This document shows, in pieces, positions 1 to 5,769 of a DNA stretch of 6,503 nt. The position numbers were made by a program, and so were the translations under genes. Each line of letters begins with the position of its first letter. Positions within the stretch are counted from its first letter, which is position 1. Location of the stretch: contig USJF01000074.1 in NCBI GenBank assembly GCA_900554935.1, forward strand, positions 1 through 6,503, given 5' to 3'. The DNA comes from an uncultured Porphyromonas sp. (lineage in GTDB: Bacteria > Bacteroidota > Bacteroidia > Bacteroidales > Porphyromonadaceae). Below the pieces are notes generated by a model. The model searched no databases and was not told the origin of the DNA. It worked only from the letters and a program-made list of their open reading frames with translations.

Positions 1-738
1 CCCCGCCGCAACCACTATTCCTGTGGCTTTGGCGAAGTGCGACCACTCTTTCTTGCGTGCTGCTTCAATGCCCCACGCCACTACCATTGCTCCCATCACG
101 AAGGCGAAGTAGTAGCTCATCTGTATGTGATTGGAGTAGATCTGAAGGGCAGTGAAGAGTCCTGTGACGAAGAAGCCGAGGAGGTACTTCCGTCGGTGAT
201 AGACCAATACTAGTCCGGCAATAGTGGGTGGAATATAGGTGAGGGCTAGGAGTTTCCAAATGTGTCCTGCATCAATCAGGATGAGAAAGTAGCTGGAGAA
301 GGCCCACATAATGGCTCCTCCAATAGAGAGCAGTCGCTTGAGACCCCAGCTACGCATAAAGATATAAAAGCCTATGAGTAGCATGAATATGAGGTAGCTA
401 TCCCCAGGAAGGAAGTTGAGGAATGGTAGACGAAGGCGGTAGAGGTTTTGGGCTACTTTGATCCCTTCGGCTGAGGGGTAGGATGGGGAGATTTGGTAGG
501 TGGGCATACCGCCGAAGAGACTGCCAGTCCAGTATGAGCGTTCGCCGGTCTCGGCCTTGTACTCTACCACATCACGGCCAGTACCTGCAGCGGCTGCACC
601 ATCGGCTTGGAAGAGCACTCTGCCCTCAAATGCTGCGGGGGTAAAGTAGGCAACGGAGATAACTAAAAATAGCAGTACAACGCCTATTATATAGCCCCAT
701 GACTTGAACTTTAGCTGGGATATTTCACTCTTCTTCAT
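1..738 (-). CDS. YfhO-like multi-pass membrane protein, N-terminal part (runs off the left edge)
   Basis: The frame stays open for 246 codons from an ATG at 738 to the window edge, so the C-terminus is missing. The product begins with a short basic cytoplasmic start and a membrane helix at about residues 14-32. A long, probably periplasmic loop follows (about 33-110), holding an AETGE segment (62-66) and the motif WTGSLFGGMPTY (69-80). Further hydrophobic helices lie near 112-128, 136-155, 163-180, 185-200 and 207-225. This layout, with the FGGMP motif and the later AGHIWK (157-162) and NHIQ (203-206) segments, matches my memory of the large Bacteroidota YfhO-family proteins. These are putative GT-C-like glycosyltransferases of the inner membrane, usually 700-850 residues long. 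The substrate is unknown; a role in envelope glycan or lipid modification is inference. The start lies 3 nt after the CCA-enzyme stop codon, with AGAGG 8 nt upstream, so it is probably co-transcribed and translationally coupled. Confidence 0.8.
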   Translation of the reverse strand, partial: MKKSEISQLKFKSWGYIIGVVLLFLVISVAYFTPAAFEGRVLFQADGAAAAGTGRDVVEYKAETGERSYWTGSLFGGMPTYQISPSYPSAEGIKVAQNLYRLRLPFLNFLPGDSYLIFMLLIGFYIFMRSWGLKRLLSIGGAIMWAFSSYFLILIDAGHIWKLLALTYIPPTIAGLVLVYHRRKYLLGFFVTGLFTALQIYSNHIQMSYYFAFVMGAMVVAWGIEAARKKEWSHFAKATGIVVAAG

Positions 739-741
739 ATC

Positions 742-2211
742 TTATGCCTCTAATCTATTGACTACTTTGAACTCTGGAAATTGCTCCTCCACGAGCTTGT
801 ACATATATTCTAGTGCTGCCTCTCTCTCATTGGGAATCACTCCATCGAGTATGGCATCCTTGATTTGCTCTTTGATTAAGCCCAGCTCTCTCCGTGGGCT
901 GAGCTGGTAGATATGCATGATATCATTGCCACTGACGGGTGGCTGAAAATTGCGGATGCGGTCTTTCTCTTCTATTTCTACTAACTTCTCTCGCACTAGG
1001 GCGAAGTTCTGTAGATACTTCTGCACCTTCGCCGGGTTTTTACTGGTCAGATCGCACTCACAGAGGGTCATCAAGTCATCGATATCATCTCCCGCTTCGA
1101 AGAGAAGGCGACGGATGGCGGAGTCGGTCACCCCTTCATCGGCGAGCTGGGCTGGTCGCATGTGTAGGCGAACAAGCTTTCGGATGTACTCTAATCGCTC
1201 TCCCAACGGTAGCTTGATGCGACGGAAAATTCTGGGTAGCATCTTCTGCCCAACGTAGTCGTGGTTGTGGAAGCTCCATCCGATACCCGACTCGAAGCGC
1301 TTGGTGATGGGCTTCCCAATATCGTGAAAGAGGGCGGCCAGGCGCAGGTAACTATTGTCGCTCACTTTGGCTACGTTATCGACCACAATGATGGTGTGCG
1401 CGAAGTTGTTTTTATGACCGATGCCTTCTTTCGTCTCGGCTCCTTTGAGCGCTGTTACCTCTGGCAGATACTGCTCCATCAGTCCTGTCCTCTGCATAAG
1501 CCCTAGCCCTATGGAGGGCTTGGGTGAGTCGATGATTTTCATGAACTCTGTGGTCACGCGTTCTATGGAGACGACTGGCGGTCTAAGTCGCTTGGCATTT
1601 TGGCGGATAGAAGCAAAAGCTTCGTCACACACCTGAAAGTTGAGCTGGCTAGCAAAGCGTACTGCTCGCATCATACGGAGTGGATCGTCGGAAAAGGTCT
1701 GGTCGGGATCAAGTGGTGTACGGATCACGCCATTCTGCAGGTCGGCAATGCCACCAAAAGGATCGTGCAGAGTGCCACGGTTCGCTCCATTGAGTGTGAT
1801 GGAGAGGGCATTGATGGTGAAGTCGCGCCTTGCTTCGTCTTCCTCAAAGGTCGCCTTCTCTACGATGGGCTTGCGACTATCTTGGCGGTAGCTCTCTTTT
1901 CGAGCGCCTACAAACTCTAGGTCTAGACCATGCCAATGTATCTGGGCGGTGCCGAACGACTTGAATACGGATAGTTTGGCACCCTTACCAAGGCGATCTG
2001 CAAGCTCTTTGGCAAGGTGGATGCCACTGCCGAGGGTTACAAAGTCGAGGTCTTGCTTGAGCTCACCTTTGAGAATAAGGTCTCGCACGGCACCTCCTAC
2101 TATTCGCACCTCTTGTTGCACTGCATCTGCTGCCATTGCGATGGTGGCGAGGAGTTCCTCTCCGAGTTGATCAGTAAGTTGTTGGTATATGATGGATGAT
2201 TCTTTACTCAT
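742..2211 (-). CDS. cca: CCA-adding tRNA nucleotidyltransferase with HD domain
   Basis: This 489-residue cytoplasmic enzyme adds or repairs the 3'-terminal CCA of tRNAs using CTP and ATP. Numbered from the ATG at 2211, it shows a class II nucleotidyltransferase head with GGAVRD (39-44), the metal-binding DLD (D54 and D56) and ARRDFTINAL (127-136). DPFGGIADLQNGVIRT comes next (150-165), then SDDPLRMMRAVRFA (174-187) in the RNA-binding region. A C-terminal HD phosphohydrolase-type domain follows, with H272, the H296-D297 pair in FHDIGK, FHNHD (314-318) and LHMRP (349-353). Length and motif order fit the HD-containing bacterial enzymes, and the Bacteroidales flavour is strong (DDIDDLMTLCECDLTSKNP, FQPPVSG, ILDGVIPNE). 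Some relatives are poly(A) polymerases; CCA addition is the more likely activity but is not proven by sequence. The frame also extends upstream to a TTG at 2247, adding 12 residues. I prefer the ATG because AGAAGGA sits 8 nt before it and the extension is lysine/arginine-rich and nondescript. Confidence 0.93.
   Translation of the reverse strand: MSKESSIIYQQLTDQLGEELLATIAMAADAVQQEVRIVGGAVRDLILKGELKQDLDFVTLGSGIHLAKELADRLGKGAKLSVFKSFGTAQIHWHGLDLEFVGARKESYRQDSRKPIVEKATFEEDEARRDFTINALSITLNGANRGTLHDPFGGIADLQNGVIRTPLDPDQTFSDDPLRMMRAVRFASQLNFQVCDEAFASIRQNAKRLRPPVVSIERVTTEFMKIIDSPKPSIGLGLMQRTGLMEQYLPEVTALKGAETKEGIGHKNNFAHTIIVVDNVAKVSDNSYLRLAALFHDIGKPITKRFESGIGWSFHNHDYVGQKMLPRIFRRIKLPLGERLEYIRKLVRLHMRPAQLADEGVTDSAIRRLLFEAGDDIDDLMTLCECDLTSKNPAKVQKYLQNFALVREKLVEIEEKDRIRNFQPPVSGNDIMHIYQLSPRRELGLIKEQIKDAILDGVIPNEREAALEYMYKLVEEQFPEFKVVNRLEA
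747..751 (-). promoter_or_regulatory. Probable ribosome binding site for the YfhO-like gene
   Basis: The minus strand reads AGAGG, followed by 8 nt and then the ATG at 738. The motif lies inside the last codons of the CCA-enzyme gene, so ribosomes finishing that gene are well placed to restart. It is only a partial match to the anti-Shine-Dalgarno sequence, so it is modest support for the chosen start. Confidence 0.45.
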
Positions 2212-2219
2212 CTTGATAA

Positions 2220-2226
2220 TCCTTCT
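2220..2226 (-). promoter_or_regulatory. Ribosome binding site deciding the CCA-enzyme start
   Basis: The minus strand carries AGAAGGA, then 8 nt, then ATG at 2211. This is the best Shine-Dalgarno match in the window, and it lies inside the possible 12-codon TTG extension, which argues against the TTG at 2247. It falls in the 39-nt gap after the TPR gene, the widest spacer in the operon; I see no hairpin or promoter there. Confidence 0.7.
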
Positions 2227-2250
2227 CTTTTTCAATTCAATGGGCAAGAC

Positions 2251-4305
2251 CTACTTCATCCTCTTGATGATGGAGTAAGCTTTGAAATAGCCCAAAGCTC
2301 CTGCCTGGCTAAGATCATTATCCCCTAGTTGCTTCTCTCCAATAGCATAATAGCAAAGCCCTCTATTGAAGTAGGCGGAACCTAGTGTTGGCTCCAGTGT
2401 CAATACTTTATTGTAGTATTCTATTGCTTCGCTATAACTGCCCATAGATGCCTTGATATAGGCGATATTGAATAGGGCTGGCACATAATTGGGAATTAGT
2501 TTGAGCACCACTTTCAGGTCGGATAATGCCTCCTCTGAAATGGCCTTCTTCTTGAGGTACTCCTTTGTGAGTGTACTACTTTCTAGCCCAATACCTAGCC
2601 TATTTTGACTATTCTTATCCCCTTCGAGGGCGCTCTCTGCTTCGTAGGCAAGAATCCGTGAGGTGGCTCTTTGGAAGTAGGGAGCTGGGTCGTCGGGAAT
2701 TGCCTCTATGATCTGCCCCATCGTCCGAATCACTGCTTCGTGATCCTTGATGGTGAGCTGGTCAAGAGCTAGGTGCATCATCGATTCGGCGGAGTGGAAA
2801 ATGCTGAGGTCAAAGCTATCTACTGCATTGATATGCTTTTGTAGCTCTGTCTGTGATAGCTGAGGCAGATGCTCTACTACCAGCACGCCATACTTTTCTG
2901 TAGGAAGGCCTATAGCGGAGGAGTAGGCAGTATTTGTATTGGTCTTAAGTTGCTTATCCACTGCTACATAGTAGGAGAGGGTAAAGAGTGGTTCTGGCTC
3001 TATCCGCACCTCTCTATCTTGTATCCGACCACGGATCCCTTGCTCTTCCGTGTAAAGCTCATCATACGCCTTTTGCTGACTTGCGTAGACGAGTGACCTA
3101 AACTTCTGGATATTGTCATCTTTTTCACTACGCACTCGCTCCGTTTCCTCGGCTAGTGTCGCTTGCTTCGCTTGTTGCGACGTAAACTTTTGGAGTGTCC
3201 CCTTATCGTATGTCATCTTTGAAGCTAGATAAAGGTCCTCCCGAGCTGCCTGTGACTTCCCTTGCCCAGTTCGGGCATCTGCACGTTGTACAAGTGCAGG
3301 TAAGAAGGTCGGGTAGCGCTCAATGATTCTATCCAAGTCCGCCTCCGCCACTTGATAGTCGCCAATTTGATTGGAGATAATAGCACGGTTGAAGAGAGCA
3401 AAGTAATTATTCGGCTCCCGCTGTACCACCTTATTAAAGTCCTCCTGTGCCGCATTGATTTCCCCCACTTGGCTACGCAGAAGTGCCCTATTGTAGAGCG
3501 CCAACGTATTGGTCGGATCCAGCTCAATCGCAATAGAATAATCGGCCATCGCCCCTTTGATATTGTACTGCTGGTATCTTACGATTCCACGATTGAGATA
3601 TAGCTCTGCCCTATCCGGCATATATTCCATTGCACGATTGAGATACCCCTCAGCTTCGCCATAGTTTCCCCTGTCGTACGATATACTTGCCATAGAAAGA
3701 TAAGCGCCCGAGAGGGTAGGAGAGATTGCGAGTGCCTTCTCAAATAGATTAATGGCCGCTACCGTATCCCCACGCTCCAGCTGAAAACCCCCATCTATCA
3801 AATACCCCTCCGCATAGTCTGGGTAATAGCGATGAAGGTGATCCAAAGTAGCTCTTGCACCGATGCTATCCTTCAGCTCCATCCGAAGCAAAGCCGAGTT
3901 GTGTAGCGCTCCTTTGTGGTCGGGATTATCCTTCAGTACCACCTTATAATCCTCCAAAGCTAGGGAGTCTTTGCCAAGCGTGTGCCTACTGATGGCCCTC
4001 AGATAATACGAACCTACCAGAAAAGGATTACGTTCAATAGCCGCACTACTATCCGCTTCCGCCCCGAGGTAATCATCCAGTGAATACTTAGAAAGTCCCC
4101 GATAGTAATAAGGTTCAGCGAGATATGGTGCACTCTGTATGGCCGAATTAAAGTATTGTATCGCCAGTACATAGTCCTTAAAATAGATCGCATTCTGCCC
4201 AACAGAAATCACCCTCTGGGTATCTATCTGTGCCCGCAGAGCCAGGGTGCTCTCACCAAGGAGCCCCATCACGATCAGCACCACTCTCCAGAAACCTCTC
4301 CACAT
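2251..4305 (-). CDS. Exported TPR protein with two repeat blocks around an unassigned middle domain
   Basis: The product is 684 residues. The N-terminus (WRGFWRVVLIVMGLLG, then STLALRAQ) looks like a signal peptide cut near residue 22 or 25, so the mature protein is probably periplasmic or envelope-bound. Residues 34-362 form about ten tetratricopeptide repeats. The helix-B-ending prolines stand at 60, 94, 128, 162, 196, 230, 264, 298 and 332, exactly 34 apart, with typical Y-RG, A and P positions. Residues 363-502 lack TPR periodicity: first a charged, glutamine-rich helical stretch (about 371-430), then a more beta-like part (about 431-480). TPRs resume at about 503-670, with prolines at 537, 605 and 639; one repeat there seems to carry an insertion. 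TPR arrays bind proteins or peptides, but no enzyme motif or specific partner can be read from the sequence. The gene starts 2 nt after the def stop and lacks a clear Shine-Dalgarno motif, so coupling to def is likely. Family function is unknown to me. Confidence 0.88.
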   Translation of the reverse strand: MWRGFWRVVLIVMGLLGESTLALRAQIDTQRVISVGQNAIYFKDYVLAIQYFNSAIQSAPYLAEPYYYRGLSKYSLDDYLGAEADSSAAIERNPFLVGSYYLRAISRHTLGKDSLALEDYKVVLKDNPDHKGALHNSALLRMELKDSIGARATLDHLHRYYPDYAEGYLIDGGFQLERGDTVAAINLFEKALAISPTLSGAYLSMASISYDRGNYGEAEGYLNRAMEYMPDRAELYLNRGIVRYQQYNIKGAMADYSIAIELDPTNTLALYNRALLRSQVGEINAAQEDFNKVVQREPNNYFALFNRAIISNQIGDYQVAEADLDRIIERYPTFLPALVQRADARTGQGKSQAAREDLYLASKMTYDKGTLQKFTSQQAKQATLAEETERVRSEKDDNIQKFRSLVYASQQKAYDELYTEEQGIRGRIQDREVRIEPEPLFTLSYYVAVDKQLKTNTNTAYSSAIGLPTEKYGVLVVEHLPQLSQTELQKHINAVDSFDLSIFHSAESMMHLALDQLTIKDHEAVIRTMGQIIEAIPDDPAPYFQRATSRILAYEAESALEGDKNSQNRLGIGLESSTLTKEYLKKKAISEEALSDLKVVLKLIPNYVPALFNIAYIKASMGSYSEAIEYYNKVLTLEPTLGSAYFNRGLCYYAIGEKQLGDNDLSQAGALGYFKAYSIIKRMK
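2296..2799 (-). other. C-terminal TPR block of the exported TPR protein (residues 503-670)
   Basis: Prolines at 537, 605 and 639 and the segments APYFQRA, YVPALFNIAYIKASMGSYSEAIEYY and SAYFNRGLCYYAIGEKQLG show TPR periodicity. The 68-residue gap between 537 and 605 is two repeat lengths, but only one good repeat is visible. The remaining roughly 34 residues (about 557-590) look like an insertion between helices or a decayed repeat. Confidence 0.7.
3220..4206 (-). other. N-terminal TPR block of the exported TPR protein (residues 34-362)
   Basis: Nine consecutive prolines at exact 34-residue spacing (60 to 332) mark an uninterrupted TPR superhelix, with a tenth, less regular repeat up to about residue 362. 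The repeats have diverged: they share spacing and consensus positions rather than near-identical sequence, so this is an old array and not a recent duplication. Confidence 0.85.
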
Positions 4306-4307
4306 AT

Positions 4308-4862
4308 CTACTTCGTGACCACCTTGTAGTGTGCCTTCACTTGCCCCCGACTCAACTTCTGTAGCTTCCGCTTAATCATCGCCTTCCGCATAGGGTTCAC
4401 CCTATCCGTAAAGAGCGTCTGCTCCAGATGGTCATACTCATGCTGTATCACCCTGGCATTAAATCCCGAGTAGCTTTCCTCGTGGGGTACCATCTGCTCA
4501 TCCAGGTACTTAATTGTAATCTGCTTTGGGCGCTCCACATTTTCGTTTAGCCCCGGCAGACTAAGGCAACCCTCCTGCATCGTACAGCTCTCCTCACTGT
4601 ACTCCGTGATAGTAGGGTTAATAAATACCTTCTTAAACCCCTTGCTATCGGGGAAATCTTCCGCTAGAGGGTCTGCATCCACCACAAAGAGACGGATCGC
4701 TTTCCCTACCTGAGGAGCTGCCAATCCCACGCCGTCCGAGGCATACATCGTCTCAAACATATTCCCGATCAGCTTCTCCAGCGACGAAAACTCCTCCTCC
4801 GTCACCTCCCTCGTCTTCTCCCTCAGCACTTCTGTGCCATAGACATATATAGGTAATTCCAT
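4308..4862 (-). CDS. def: Peptide deformylase
   Basis: This cytoplasmic metalloenzyme removes the N-formyl group from the starting methionine of nascent proteins, producing formate. All three family motifs are present in the 184-residue product: GVGLAAPQ (44-51, with Q51), EGCLS (97-101, metal ligand C99) and HEYDH (141-145, ligands H141 and H145, catalytic E142). The length is normal for the family. Motif 3 continues as LEQTLF where a glycine (LEG) is usual. A basic tail rich in lysine and arginine (about 155-184) could lie near the ribosome, which is inference. The ATG at 4862 begins 2 nt after the ruvX stop; there is no strong Shine-Dalgarno sequence, only an AAGAAG-like purine run, so translational coupling to ruvX is likely. 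The order ruvX-def puts rRNA maturation and nascent-chain processing on one transcript. Confidence 0.97.
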   Translation of the reverse strand: MELPIYVYGTEVLREKTREVTEEEFSSLEKLIGNMFETMYASDGVGLAAPQVGKAIRLFVVDADPLAEDFPDSKGFKKVFINPTITEYSEESCTMQEGCLSLPGLNENVERPKQITIKYLDEQMVPHEESYSGFNARVIQHEYDHLEQTLFTDRVNPMRKAMIKRKLQKLSRGQVKAHYKVVTK

Positions 4863-4864
4863 GA

Positions 4865-5299
4865 CTACTTCTTATACTTCTCTTGAAACATTCTACTCTC
4901 CATAAATCCTTGCAAGATGATTACCGCACTCACCTCATCGGCCCTTCCCTTTTCACGGCGCTTCATCTTGCCTAGCCCTGCCTCCAGCATTGCCCTTTGT
5001 GCCAAAACCGTAGTAAATCGCTCGTCATACCGTACCACCTCCACCGTTGGCAAAAGTTTACGCAGACGGTTCACCACCGGTTCAATATACTTTACGCTCT
5101 CCGAGTCAGTGCCATCGACCTGCTTCGGCTCTCCTACTACAATCAGGTCGATAGGCTCCTTTTCTGCATACCCCTTAAGCCAATCTGCTACCTCGTGAGT
5201 AGGCAGAAAGCCAAGCCCATTCGGGACAATCTGTAGCAAGTCCGTAGCTGCTACTCCCGTTCGCTTTCGCCCGATATCGAGTGCTACAAGGCGTCCCAT
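4865..5299 (-). CDS. ruvX: RuvX/YqgF family RNase H-fold nuclease (putative pre-16S rRNA nuclease)
   Basis: This 144-residue protein belongs to the YqgF family, first predicted to be a Holliday junction resolvase and in E. coli linked to 5' maturation of 16S rRNA. The RNase H-like fold is marked by LVALDIGRKRTGVA (D8 at the active site), the strand LIVVGEPKQVDGT (52-64, with E57), YDERFTT (91-97) and RADEVSAVIILQGFM (119-133, D121). These acidic residues are the expected metal-binding set, so the nuclease should be active. The length is typical of the family. The ATG lies inside the 3' end of folK (16-nt overlap, different frame) and has no Shine-Dalgarno motif, so translation probably depends on ribosomes finishing folK. 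Next to def and downstream of queA, a ribosome-related role seems likelier than DNA recombination, though the sequence cannot settle that. Confidence 0.93.
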   Translation of the reverse strand: MGRLVALDIGRKRTGVAATDLLQIVPNGLGFLPTHEVADWLKGYAEKEPIDLIVVGEPKQVDGTDSESVKYIEPVVNRLRKLLPTVEVVRYDERFTTVLAQRAMLEAGLGKMKRREKGRADEVSAVIILQGFMESRMFQEKYKK

Positions 5300-5757
5300 A
5301 GCAGTTGCTGTATTGTCTTTCCCGTCACCGGGTCCACGACGTTGGGTGCAATTTCCGCCAGCGGTTTGAGTACAAACAGTCGCTCCCTAAACCTAGGGTG
5401 CGGGATCGTAAGTCCCTCCTGCTCCACCACGTCGTCACCGTAGAGGATAAGGTCGAGGTCAATACTCCGATCCTTATAGAGCCCCGAGCAGCTCTTCTCA
5501 CTCCGTCCCAGCTCCCGCTCTATCTCTTGCGTCAACTCCAGTAGTTGCCGTGGCGATAAAGCAGTTACCCCCTTCACCACTTGATTGAGAAATAGATGCT
5601 CCGACTGAAAGCCCACCGGCTCCGTCTCCATCACCTTCGACTCCGCCACTACCTCCACACCTCTCATCGAGAGCTGTCGAATAGCTTGCTTTAGCAAGGC
5701 GCCTCGATCTCCGATATTCGAACCAAGGGCAATAAAAACTGTTTGCCTCACACCCAT
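5284..5757 (-). CDS. folK: 2-amino-4-hydroxy-6-hydroxymethyldihydropteridine pyrophosphokinase (HPPK)
   Basis: FolK transfers pyrophosphate from ATP to 6-hydroxymethyl-7,8-dihydropterin, the step before dihydropteroate synthase in folate synthesis. The 157-residue product has the family signatures in order: FIALGSNIGDR (8-18), ETEPVGF (44-50) and FLNQVV (56-61). Next come IERELGR (79-85) and RSIDLDLILYG (97-107), whose D100 and D102 match the paired Mg-binding aspartates. IPHPRFRERLFVLKPLAEIAP (118-138) closes the set. It is a single-domain enzyme, not fused to FolB or FolP. The ATG at 5757 is supported by AAGGA 7 nt upstream, overlapping the queA stop. Its 3' end overlaps ruvX by 16 nt. No other folate gene is in the window. 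A link to def through formyl-tetrahydrofolate, the donor for initiator tRNA, is inference. Confidence 0.96.
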   Translation of the reverse strand: MGVRQTVFIALGSNIGDRGALLKQAIRQLSMRGVEVVAESKVMETEPVGFQSEHLFLNQVVKGVTALSPRQLLELTQEIERELGRSEKSCSGLYKDRSIDLDLILYGDDVVEQEGLTIPHPRFRERLFVLKPLAEIAPNVVDPVTGKTIQQLLWDAL

Positions 5758-5764
5758 TCCCTTA

Positions 5765-5769
5765 TCCTT
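5765..5769 (-). promoter_or_regulatory. Ribosome binding site of folK overlapping the queA stop codon
   Basis: The minus strand reads TAAGGATAAGGGAATG. The queA stop TAA runs into AAGGA, which is 7 nt before the folK ATG. A second purine run (AAGGGA) abuts the ATG but is too close to act as the main site. The layout favours reinitiation by ribosomes terminating on queA. Confidence 0.6.

Noticed and set aside
65..259. Minus-strand frame of 64 codons near the left edge
   Set aside because: It is out of phase with the 246-codon open frame encoding the YfhO-like protein, which has membrane helices and family motifs.
704..910. Plus-strand frame of 68 codons across the CCA-enzyme/YfhO junction
   Set aside because: It is antisense to two real genes, with no domain and no plausible ribosome site.
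939..1258. Two overlapping plus-strand open frames of 92 and 102 codons
   Set aside because: Both are antisense to the conserved C-terminal half of the CCA enzyme and overlap each other; composition is low-quality arginine/serine-rich, as expected for shadow frames.
1600..1920. Plus-strand open frame of about 106 codons
   Set aside because: It lies wholly antisense to the well-supported CCA-enzyme gene, has no recognisable domain or ribosome site, and reflects codon bias of the real gene.
2212..2250. Possible terminator or internal promoter in the widest spacer
   Set aside because: The 39 nt hold a ribosome binding site but no inverted repeat with a T run and no convincing Bacteroidales TAnnTTTG-type promoter element.
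3225..3533. Minus-strand frame of 102 codons in another phase within the TPR gene
   Set aside because: The overlapping frame encodes clear 34-residue TPR periodicity; the alternative product has no known features.
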